Shown: one piece after another, positions 1-6,731 of the stretch | Layout of the letters: each line of letters opens with the position of its first letter | How positions within the stretch are numbered: position 1 is the first letter of the stretch | Assembly: GCA_947463335.1 (NCBI GenBank) | Contig: CANHRF010000011.1 | Location: 1-14,333, forward strand | Reading direction: 5' to 3' | Length of the DNA stretch: 14,333 nucleotides | From: Actinomycetota bacterium | Lineage (GTDB): Bacteria > Actinomycetota > Actinomycetes > Nanopelagicales > Nanopelagicaceae | Translations under genes and position numbers: made by a program | Notes under the pieces: model-generated | The model's input: the letters and a program-made list of their open reading frames with translations, nothing else | The model's database searches: none | What the model was told of the DNA's origin: nothing

Positions 1-62
1 AGCGAAACAGTTTGACCGGCATGGGATGCGCGCAGAGAACCAGCGTCGTGAGTACGTAACAT
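1..62 (-). CDS. aspS: Aspartyl-tRNA synthetase, N-terminal fragment (cut by left edge)
   Basis: The first 20 or so codons of a gene run off the left edge. Read on the minus strand from an ATG at 62-60 the protein begins MLRTHDAGSLRASHAGQTVS, which is the typical start of bacterial AspRS just before its OB-fold anticodon-binding domain. A purine-rich AAAGGCGGG lies about 10 bases upstream and can serve as ribosome-binding site. The gene starts 35 bases after the hisS stop and reads the same way, and a hisS-aspS pair is common in bacteria. The full enzyme charges tRNA-Asp (in many bacteria also tRNA-Asn). The fragment is too short to show catalytic motifs, so the call rests on the N-terminal match and the neighbour. 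Confidence 0.82.
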   Translation of the reverse strand, partial: MLRTHDAGSLRASHAGQTVS

Positions 63-97
63 CTGAAATTTGCCCGCCTTTAAGGTTAAAAGTATTT

Positions 98-1360
98 CTA
101 GAGAGCCCCAGCCAGGGCTTTCTGCAATTCGCTAATCTTAACCGAAGTTATCGAACCATCGCTCATGCGCTTTAGTTCAACTACGCCTGATGCAACCTCA
201 TCTTCACCAATAATTACGACATAGCGAGAGCCACTCTTATCGGCGGCTTTCATCGCTCCCTTTAGGGCGCGATCGCCGAATGCGATCTCGGTGCGAACTC
301 CGGAGCTGCGTAGCGTTGTGGCAAGTGTTAGCGCGACAGACTTTTGCTCTTCGCCGAGTGGAATTATGAAGCAATCCGATGTGAACTGATCTGCAGAGAT
401 ATCACCTTCAGCTTGTGCGGCAAGAAGCGCGCGATCCACTCCTAACCCGAAACCTATTCCAGACAATGATTGTCCGCCCAAGATCTCCATCAGCCCGTCG
501 TAGCGTCCTCCCCCGCCGATTCCTGATTGCGCACCAAGATCTTCATGAATAAATTCAAATGTCGTTCCGGTGTAATAATCGAGACCGCGCACCATTCGTG
601 GATTGACGACGTATTTGATTCCAAGTAGATCTAGATACTTCTTTACTTGGTTGAAATTGGCTAGCGATTCTGCCGAGAGATAATCAAGAAGTAGCGGAGC
701 TTTCTCCATCGCCACCTTCATCTCTGGACGTTTATCATCAAATAGGCGCAGCGGATTTATCGCGGCGCGTGCTTTAGTCGGCTCATCTAGGTCTAACTTC
801 TCAATGTACTTCAGAAGATCTACCCGATGCGCAGCGCGCGACTGCGCATCCCCTAGAGAAGTTATCTCCAATCTATACCGGCGCAAACCAAGTGATTTAA
901 ATCCTTGATCCGCTATTGCAATCACCTCTGCATCTATAGCTGGATCATCTAAACCAATTGCTTCGATTCCGACTTGATAGAACTGGCGATAGCGCCCAGC
1001 TTGGGGGCGTTCTGCTCTAAAGAATTGTCCGGAGTACCAAACCTTTACCGGTAACTGTCCGCGATCCAGACCTTTCTCAATCACTGCGCGCATAACGCCG
1101 GCAGTTCCTTCTGGGCGAAGCGTTATTGATCTTCCGCCTCTATCTTCAAATGTATACATCTCCTTCGAAACCACATCTGTGGATTCACCTACCCCGCGCG
1201 AAAAGAGCGCAGTATCTTCAAAGACCGGTAACTCCATCAATTGATAACCGGCTAATTTTGCAGGAGCGATTAAAGATTCACGCACCCATTCGAAGGCAGC
1301 CGAAAGTGGGGGCGCATACTCGCTAACCCCTTTTGGCGCTTGAATCTTTTCGTACTTCAT
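98..1360 (-). CDS. hisS: Histidyl-tRNA synthetase
   Basis: A 420-residue class II synthetase of normal family length that attaches histidine to tRNA-His in the cytoplasm. Visible landmarks are [12 protein letters not shown] (81-92), class II motif 2 with the adenylate-binding arginine in [15 protein letters not shown] (113-127), the histidine-specific HisA motif [13 protein letters not shown] (258-270), the glycine-rich [12 protein letters not shown] (279-290) and motif 3 [10 protein letters not shown] (301-310). The region after about residue 328 is the anticodon-binding domain. The ATG overlaps the stop of the upstream hydrolase gene in an ATGA, which indicates translational coupling, and aspS follows 35 bases downstream. 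The same hydrolase-hisS pair is known in Mycobacterium and Streptomyces. No T-box or other tRNA-sensing leader is visible ahead of this unit. Confidence 0.97.
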   Translation of the reverse strand: MKYEKIQAPKGVSEYAPPLSAAFEWVRESLIAPAKLAGYQLMELPVFEDTALFSRGVGESTDVVSKEMYTFEDRGGRSITLRPEGTAGVMRAVIEKGLDRGQLPVKVWYSGQFFRAERPQAGRYRQFYQVGIEAIGLDDPAIDAEVIAIADQGFKSLGLRRYRLEITSLGDAQSRAAHRVDLLKYIEKLDLDEPTKARAAINPLRLFDDKRPEMKVAMEKAPLLLDYLSAESLANFNQVKKYLDLLGIKYVVNPRMVRGLDYYTGTTFEFIHEDLGAQSGIGGGGRYDGLMEILGGQSLSGIGFGLGVDRALLAAQAEGDISADQFTSDCFIIPLGEEQKSVALTLATTLRSSGVRTEIAFGDRALKGAMKAADKSGSRYVVIIGEDEVASGVVELKRMSDGSITSVKISELQKALAGAL

Positions 1361-2013
1361 ACCCGTAATTCTTTCAGATATGGGTTATTTTTTCGCTCGA
1401 ATTTAATCGTGGTCTCGGGACCGTGGCCGGGCAGCACTCGCAGATCATCGCTTAAGGGAAGAACTCGCGTCGTAAGCGTCTTTATCATCGCCTCGTGCGA
1501 ACCAGAAGGTAGATCTGTTCTGCCGATCGATCCCGCAAATAGCACATCCCCCGAAATCAACAACTCATCATTGATGTTAAACATGGTGCTTCCGCGGGTA
1601 TGGCCTGGTGAATGTATCGCCGTAATCTTCAAATCTAAGATCTCAAGTAGATCCCCATGCCTTAAATTCCGAGTATCTAACGGCTCTTCAAATTTCATCG
1701 CATCTAAGGTTGCAATAAATTCTGGTCCGTGAGCTCCTTGCGGTTTAAGTAAATATTCACGATCTTCAGAATGTATATAGCTCGCTATTCCATAACCATC
1801 AGCAAGCGGTTTGACGGAGAAGGTGTGATCCAGATGTCCGTGAGTAATCAACGCAGCAACTGGCTTTAAATTATTCTCTTCAATAATCGCATTGACTTCG
1901 TGAGAGATATCCGGCATTCCTGGATCGACGATTATGCACTCCTGCCCGCGTCCACCAGCGATGATCCAGCAATTAGTGGCATACATAGGGGCCGGAAATG
2001 AGGCGACAAACAT
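1357..2013 (-). CDS. Metallo-beta-lactamase fold hydrolase, glyoxalase II-like
   Basis: A 218-residue metallo-beta-lactamase fold protein, the usual size for the short glyoxalase II-like class. The two-metal site is complete: THGHLDH gives H58, H60, D62 and H63; H138 lies in SPGHTRGS; the bridging D156 lies in ISGDVLF; and H197 lies in LPGHGPE. It therefore probably hydrolyses a thioester or similar ester, but the true substrate is unknown. Glutathione is generally absent in Actinobacteria, so a hydroxyacyl-mycothiol or other thiol adduct is possible (inference). The ATG at 2013 is preceded by AAGGGGTGA, a fair ribosome-binding site. It is the first gene of the unit that continues into hisS (4-base ATGA overlap) and aspS. 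The equivalent gene next to hisS in M. tuberculosis is annotated as a probable glyoxalase II. Confidence 0.88.
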   Translation of the reverse strand: MFVASFPAPMYATNCWIIAGGRGQECIIVDPGMPDISHEVNAIIEENNLKPVAALITHGHLDHTFSVKPLADGYGIASYIHSEDREYLLKPQGAHGPEFIATLDAMKFEEPLDTRNLRHGDLLEILDLKITAIHSPGHTRGSTMFNINDELLISGDVLFAGSIGRTDLPSGSHEAMIKTLTTRVLPLSDDLRVLPGHGPETTIKFERKNNPYLKELRV

Positions 2014-2050
2014 AAATCACCCCTTCATACGCTCTTTTTAGGCGCTAATT

Positions 2051-2078
2051 TTCACCGCGCAGTAATACAGGGTACCTT
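2051..2078 (+). promoter_or_regulatory. Weak candidate promoter for the DUF349 gene
   Basis: TTCACC (2051-2056) and TACCTT (2073-2078), 16 bases apart, loosely fit a housekeeping sigma promoter: the first keeps four of six -35 positions and the second keeps only the TA...T frame of a -10. Transcription would start near 2085 and leave a leader of about 70 bases. A better plus-strand candidate was not found, but the match is weak. It would physically overlap the oppositely directed promoter described at 2062-2090. Confidence 0.22.
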
Positions 2079-2090
2079 TTATCTCTGCAA
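2062..2090 (-). promoter_or_regulatory. Candidate promoter for the hydrolase-hisS-aspS unit
   Basis: On the minus strand TTGCAG (2090-2085) and TATTAC (2067-2062) are separated by exactly 17 bases. Each hexamer matches four of six positions of the TTGACA/TATAAT consensus. Predicted transcription would begin near 2055, giving a leader of roughly 40 bases before the hydrolase ATG at 2013. That leader is too short for a T-box. It is the best promoter-like match seen in the only sizeable intergenic spacer, and it sits where a promoter is required because the neighbouring gene diverges. Confidence 0.45.
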
Positions 2091-2157
2091 TATCCGCTCT
2101 ACACGCTCCAACAACGAAGGCTTATTCGAGCCGACGCGCTGAAAGGGAAAACAAACC

Positions 2158-3486
2158 ATGACCGATAATGTAAATCCAGGATCAATAAATATCGCGCCAC
2201 TTGCGCCAACCATTACTAGTGCAGCAACTGCCTTGATTGGTGATCCATCTAAATTCGGTCGGGTCGGTGAAGACGGAACCGTTTATGTCATTACGCCACA
2301 AGGTGAGAAGGCTGTGGGTTCATATCCTGGCAAAACTCCCGAAGAAGCGCTGCAGTACTTCGTCCGTAAATTTGAAGCGTTAGCTTCTGAAGTTGCGCTA
2401 ACCGCCGCCAGAATTACTAGCGGTGCAATGGTTCCATCTGATGCATACGACGCAGTAAAGAAATTGCGCCAGCAAGTTTCTGAGTTAAATGGCGTTGGAG
2501 ATCTCGCCGCGCTCTCACTCTCAGTTGAGCAGATCGAACCGCTAATCGAAGGCCACCGTGAAGCATATGAAGCAAAGAAGGCCGCTGAAGCAGCCCAGAA
2601 AGCGGAACGTCGCGCACAGGTTTTGATTGAGAAAGAGAAGATTGTCGCTGAGGCGGAATCTCTAGCTCTATCTGAAAATTGGAAAGCTACTGGAGATCGC
2701 TTAAAGACTCTCCTCGATGAATGGAAATCAGCGCCGCGCCTTGATAAGAAAGCGGATGCAGATCTCTGGAAGCGCTTCTCTGCTTCCCGCAATAAATTTG
2801 ATAAGCGCCGCCGCACCCACTTTGCATCGCTAGAAGAAGTTACTTCTAAAGTTTCAGCTGCCAAGAAAGCGCTCGTTGCTGAAGCAACAACTCTTGCTAC
2901 ATCTACTGACTGGGTACCAACCGCTCGCAAATTTAAAACTCTGATGGATCAATGGAAGGCAGCCGGTCGCGGTAAGCCAAGTGAAGATGCCAAGTTGTGG
3001 GCCAAGTTCAAGGCAGCCCAGGATCAATTCTTCACCGCCAAGAACGCTGACTTAGAAAAGCGCGAAGTTTCAATGGCGGCTAATTTGATTAAGCGCGAAG
3101 AGTTGATTACTCAGATTGAAGCTTTGGTGCCTTTCACGGATGTAAAGGAAGCGAAGAACGCCTTCCGCGAACTTGCTCGCTCTTGGGAGAAGATTGGAAT
3201 CACTCATCGCGATAAGCGCGCCGCACTTGATGCCCGCGTTGCTAAAGTTGAGAGCGCGATCAAAGAGGCTGAAGCAGAGATCTGGCGCAAGACCGATCCT
3301 GCCGCTAAGGCCCGTGCCGCAGATGTCGTGAAGCAACTCGCTGAATCAATCGCTAATTACGAAAAAATTGCTGCCAAGTCTGAGAGCGCAGGAAATGCAA
3401 AGAAGGCGCAAGAAGCGCTGGAATCTGCTGCGGCTCGCAAACTCTGGCTCGCTGATGCTGAGAAAGCGCTAGCCGAATTTAATTAA
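2158..3486 (+). CDS. DUF349 repeat protein, predicted coiled coil
   Basis: A 442-residue cytoplasmic protein with no signal peptide or membrane segment, and the only plus-strand gene in the window. An N-terminal part (about 30-75, FGRVGEDGTVYVITPQGEKA) is followed by a charged alanine/lysine/glutamate-rich helix (about 130-170). Then come three related DUF349 units near 172-220, 248-296 and 326-372. Each has a tryptophan-containing helix (LLDEWKSA, LMDQWKAA, LARSWEKI), and the first two repeat LWKRF and LWAKF. The C-terminus is again helical. DUF349 has no settled biochemical function, and I infer only an elongated, probably interaction-type protein. AAAGGG lies 10 bases before the ATG. A DUF349 gene between the hisS region and rel is recalled from Streptomyces, so this is conserved context. 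Its stop codon overlaps that of rel on the other strand. Confidence 0.9.
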   Translation: MTDNVNPGSINIAPLAPTITSAATALIGDPSKFGRVGEDGTVYVITPQGEKAVGSYPGKTPEEALQYFVRKFEALASEVALTAARITSGAMVPSDAYDAVKKLRQQVSELNGVGDLAALSLSVEQIEPLIEGHREAYEAKKAAEAAQKAERRAQVLIEKEKIVAEAESLALSENWKATGDRLKTLLDEWKSAPRLDKKADADLWKRFSASRNKFDKRRRTHFASLEEVTSKVSAAKKALVAEATTLATSTDWVPTARKFKTLMDQWKAAGRGKPSEDAKLWAKFKAAQDQFFTAKNADLEKREVSMAANLIKREELITQIEALVPFTDVKEAKNAFRELARSWEKIGITHRDKRAALDARVAKVESAIKEAEAEIWRKTDPAAKARAADVVKQLAESIANYEKIAAKSESAGNAKKAQEALESAAARKLWLADAEKALAEFN

Positions 3487-5636
3487 TTTCGGTAGACGTC
3501 GTAAACGCCTTCTACCGCTCTTACCGCAGCTAGTACAGAATCTAAGTGAGTTGCATCTGCCATTTCAAAGGTGAATTTTGAGATTGCCGTGCGGTCCTTC
3601 GATGTATTCACCGCTGCGGCGAGAATATTCACATGTTGCTCCGAGAGCGCGCGGGTTACATCAGCTAAAAGTCTAGAACGATCCAGCGCTTCTACCTGGA
3701 TGTTTACTAAGAATACGCTGCCTGCGCCATCTAACCATTTGACCTTGGCCATTCGCTCACCTTGGTTCTCGCGCAGATCTGCTGCGTTGATGCAATCCTC
3801 ACGATGCACGGATATTCCACTGCCTTTTGTAATAAAACCTATGATGGCATCGCCCGGAACCGGTGTACAGCATCTTGCCAATTTAACTAAAACATCACCA
3901 ACGCCTTCTACTTCTATCGAACTGCTAGAACGACGAACAGAGTGCGATCCGGTTGGAATCTGTTCAATCGTAGGTTCTGGATGTGAATCTTCCACACCTA
4001 GCGCTTGAACTAACTTTTCAATTATCGAAGCTGCAGAAACGTGACCATCGCCAACAGCGCTGTAGAGCGCGGAGATGTCGGGATATCGTAAGTCGTGTGC
4101 GAGTTCCAGTAAGGAATGGCCAGCAAATATCTTTTGAAGCGGTAGACCTGCCTTGCGCATCTGGCGCGCTATAGATTCACGGCCTGCATCGATCGCTTCT
4201 TCGCGACGTTCCTTGCTGAAGTGAGCCTTAATCTTTGAACGGGCGCGTGGAGATTTAACAAAGTTTAGCCAATCGCGAGATGGTCCAGCGTTCTCACTCT
4301 TATTTGTAACGATTTCTATAACATCGCCATTTACTAGACGAGTATCAAGTGGCACTAAACGACCATTTACCTTTGCACCGGCACAGCGACTTCCCACATC
4401 AGTATGTACTGAGTATGCAAAATCCACAGGCGTTGATCCACCAGGTAGCGCGATTACACTCCCCTTTGGAGTGAATACGAAAACTTCAGGTGAACCGAGA
4501 TCAAAGCGGAGCGCTTCCAAAAATTCTGAAGGGTCTTCCGTCTCTTTCTGCCATTCGTGCAATTGGCGTAGCCAAAGCATTTCCGGAGACGAAGAGTTTG
4601 ATTCGTTACCTTGTTTATACTTCCAATGCGCTGCGATACCGAATTCCGCTCGTGAATGCATATCAAAGGTTCGGATCTGAATCTCAATCGCTTTGCCGTT
4701 AGGTCCTATGACTGTTGTGTGTAGAGATTGATAAAGATTGAATTTAGGCATAGCGATGTAATCTTTAAAGCGACCAGGTACCGGTGACCAACGGGCGTGG
4801 ATAGAACCCAGTACCGCGTAGCAATCACGGACATCATTTACCAGCACACGTATTCCGACTAGATCGTAGATATCGTTGAACTCTCGCCCGCGCACAACCA
4901 TCTTCTGATAGACGCTGAAGTAGTGCTTCTTTCTGCCGGTCACAGTTGCGCTAATCGAATCGCGAAGTAAATCACCTTGCACGGCATCGATAACTTCCTT
5001 GGTCAACGCATCTCTGGAAGGAGAACGTTCGGCAACCAAGCGTGAAATTTCTTCAAATTTCTTTGGCTCAAGAACTTCAAAGGAGAGATCTTCTAGCTCC
5101 CACTTGATGGCATTCATTCCCAGGCGGTGAGCTAGCGGGGCGTAGATATCTAAAGTCTCGCGCGCCTTACGTTCTGCGCTCTCTGTTGAGACAAACTTCC
5201 AAGTTCTGGCGTTATGAAGTCGATCGGCGAGTTTGATGACCAGAACACGAATATCCCGTGACATGGCCACGACCATCTTTCGAACCGTCTCTGCCTCAGC
5301 CGTCGGACCGTAAGTTAACTTATCTAACTTAGTAACGCCATCAACCAAGTTGGCGATCTCATCGCCAAAATCACTTCGCAGTTGCTGCAGCGAGTACGGC
5401 GTATCTTCAATGGTGTCGTGTAATAAGGAAGCAATAATCGTTGTGTCATTAAGGCCTAGTTCGGCAAGTATCTGTGAAACCGCTACAGGGTGCGTTATGT
5501 AATCTTCACCAGACTTACGTAACTGCCCTTGGTGGGCGGTCTTTGCGATTTCAAAGGCGCGCTCCACATCTGCAATTCGGCTCGTCGGATGGTTCTCTTT
5601 GAGAGTTTCTAGAAGTGGTGCAACTAGAAGATTCAT
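3483..5636 (-). CDS. rel: Bifunctional (p)ppGpp synthetase/hydrolase, long RSH type
   Basis: A 717-residue long-form RelA/SpoT homologue controlling the stringent response. The N-terminal HD hydrolase keeps its expected metal and substrate residues: R40, H49, H73-D74, E77-D78, D138 and N142 in ADRLHNART. The synthetase domain follows (about 235-345), with D258 in IYDLVGIRV and E318 in EIQIRT. The RFKD motif at 289-292 is the signature of bifunctional enzymes rather than of synthetase-only RelA. Next come the TGS domain (about 384-445), helical linker, a zinc-finger-like CC...H...C (C589, C590, H611, C615), and a C-terminal ACT domain (about 641-717). Both activities therefore look intact. It is the last gene of the long minus-strand unit, 27 bases after secF. 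In many actinobacteria apt sits between secF/secD and rel, and it is absent here. The relA name is often used, but Rel is more exact. Confidence 0.97.
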   Translation of the reverse strand: MNLLVAPLLETLKENHPTSRIADVERAFEIAKTAHQGQLRKSGEDYITHPVAVSQILAELGLNDTTIIASLLHDTIEDTPYSLQQLRSDFGDEIANLVDGVTKLDKLTYGPTAEAETVRKMVVAMSRDIRVLVIKLADRLHNARTWKFVSTESAERKARETLDIYAPLAHRLGMNAIKWELEDLSFEVLEPKKFEEISRLVAERSPSRDALTKEVIDAVQGDLLRDSISATVTGRKKHYFSVYQKMVVRGREFNDIYDLVGIRVLVNDVRDCYAVLGSIHARWSPVPGRFKDYIAMPKFNLYQSLHTTVIGPNGKAIEIQIRTFDMHSRAEFGIAAHWKYKQGNESNSSSPEMLWLRQLHEWQKETEDPSEFLEALRFDLGSPEVFVFTPKGSVIALPGGSTPVDFAYSVHTDVGSRCAGAKVNGRLVPLDTRLVNGDVIEIVTNKSENAGPSRDWLNFVKSPRARSKIKAHFSKERREEAIDAGRESIARQMRKAGLPLQKIFAGHSLLELAHDLRYPDISALYSAVGDGHVSAASIIEKLVQALGVEDSHPEPTIEQIPTGSHSVRRSSSSIEVEGVGDVLVKLARCCTPVPGDAIIGFITKGSGISVHREDCINAADLRENQGERMAKVKWLDGAGSVFLVNIQVEALDRSRLLADVTRALSEQHVNILAAAVNTSKDRTAISKFTFEMADATHLDSVLAAVRAVEGVYDVYRN
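3490..3517. repeat. 7-bp inverted repeat at the convergent DUF349/rel junction
   Basis: CGGTAGA (3490-3496) pairs with TCTACCG (3511-3517). Inside it CGT (3497-3499) pairs with ACG (3505-3507) around a 5-base loop, with a 3-base bulge. The repeat begins four bases past the DUF349 stop and falls within the last codons of rel, so a hairpin could form in transcripts of either strand. There is no T-tract on either side, so it is not a standard intrinsic terminator. The bases also encode the VYDVYR-type C-terminus usual for RSH proteins, so the symmetry may be coincidental. Confidence 0.35.
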
Positions 5637-5663
5637 TTTGTGAGCCCTACTTTTGCAGCGAGA

Positions 5664-6728
5664 TTACTTGCGCCCTTTACGCTTTGGTTGATTACGTGGT
5701 CCGCGATTTGCACTCGGCGTAATCGCTGGTCGCGCTGCTTGGGCTACCGATGTTTCAACCGGTCCGCTTCCGCGAGCGGCAACGCGCTTAGCTAACGCTT
5801 GCATCGCTGGTTCCTTCTCGCGAAGTGAAGCCAGGAATGGAGGAGCGATAAAAATCGATGAGTAAGTACCAACCGCTAGACCGATAAAGAGTGCAAGCGA
5901 TAGATCCTTGAGGGTTCCTGCTCCAAGAAGACCGGCACCTACAAAGAGGATTGATCCAACAGGAATAAGTGCGATCAGAGATGTATTAGCAGAACGTACG
6001 ATTGTTTGATTTACCGCGAGGTTAGCCGCTTGTGAGTAAGTCACCTTTCCAACCGCGGCTACCGACTTGGTATTTTCCCGAACTTTATCGAAGACGACAA
6101 CCGTGTCATAGAGTGAATAGCCCAGAATAGTTAAGAAGCCAATGATCGTAGCAGGAGTAACGTCAAAGCCAACTAGCGCGTAAATACCAACGGTAATAAA
6201 CACGTCATGCACCACCGCAACAATTGCTGCAATAGCCATCTTCGGTTCGAAGATCATTGCGAGGAAGACCATGATCACCAATAAGAATGCGATCAATCCA
6301 TATATCGCCTTCTTGGTAATTTCTTTACCCCAAGATGGTCCAACTATTTGAGTGTCAATAGATTCAATGCTTACGTTGAAGCCCTGGCTTAACGCAGACT
6401 CGACCGCATTTGATTGCGCAGCGCTTAGCGCTCCTGTTTGAACCTTGACCTTGCTGTCGCCGATCTTCTGAATGATGTATTCGCCATCTATCTCGACATC
6501 AGAAACAATAGCCCGAGCTTGTTCGACTGTAGCGCCTTGCTTATTCACGGTGTAAGAAGATCCGCCTTTAAACTCAATTCCCAGGTGGAGTCCTTGGATT
6601 ACTAAAGCGCCGATTGACATCAAGATGAAGATCGATGAAACCACATACCAACGGCGACGATTGCCAATGATGTTAAATGAGGTTTCGCCGGAATAAAGTC
6701 GACCACCAAGACCAGAAAGTTTTGTCAT
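5664..6728 (-). CDS. secF: Protein translocase subunit SecF
   Basis: A 354-residue membrane protein with the SecF plan: a first membrane helix (about 27-47), the LGIEFKGGSSY motif (49-59) opening an external domain, and five more helices near 141-160, 166-186, 193-213, 248-266 and 273-298. The conserved ILGYSLYDTVVVFDKVRENT in the fourth helix contains D208 and D213, in the membrane region that couples translocation to the proton gradient. The tail (about 305-354) is basic and cytoplasmic, as in actinobacterial SecF. It works with SecD to pull preproteins out of SecYEG. A perfect GGAGG (6741-6737), located inside the last codons of secD, lies nine bases before this ATG. Only three bases separate the ATG from the secD stop, so the two are translated together. 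Confidence 0.96.
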   Translation of the reverse strand: MTKLSGLGGRLYSGETSFNIIGNRRRWYVVSSIFILMSIGALVIQGLHLGIEFKGGSSYTVNKQGATVEQARAIVSDVEIDGEYIIQKIGDSKVKVQTGALSAAQSNAVESALSQGFNVSIESIDTQIVGPSWGKEITKKAIYGLIAFLLVIMVFLAMIFEPKMAIAAIVAVVHDVFITVGIYALVGFDVTPATIIGFLTILGYSLYDTVVVFDKVRENTKSVAAVGKVTYSQAANLAVNQTIVRSANTSLIALIPVGSILFVGAGLLGAGTLKDLSLALFIGLAVGTYSSIFIAPPFLASLREKEPAMQALAKRVAARGSGPVETSVAQAARPAITPSANRGPRNQPKRKGRK

Positions 6729-6731
6729 CGC

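Noticed and set aside
104..119. Hairpin AGCCC-N6-GGGCT near the end of hisS as a terminator or attenuator before aspS
   Set aside because: The stem is only 5 bp, lies within hisS codons, and has no T-run directly after it on the transcribed strand.
2014..2157. T-box or other riboswitch ahead of the hydrolase-hisS-aspS unit
   Set aside because: The predicted leader is about 40 bases, and no T-box sequence or terminator/antiterminator pair is visible.
2283..2930. 215-codon open frame on the minus strand opposite the DUF349 gene
   Set aside because: It is serine/alanine/arginine-rich, matches no family I know, and lies wholly opposite a well-supported repeat protein. Long antisense frames are expected opposite Ala/Lys/Glu-rich coding sequence.
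3571..4008. 145-codon open frame on the plus strand within rel
   Set aside because: It lies opposite the Rel linker, zinc-finger and ACT regions, whose motifs are conserved. It has no ribosome-binding site and no recognisable domain.
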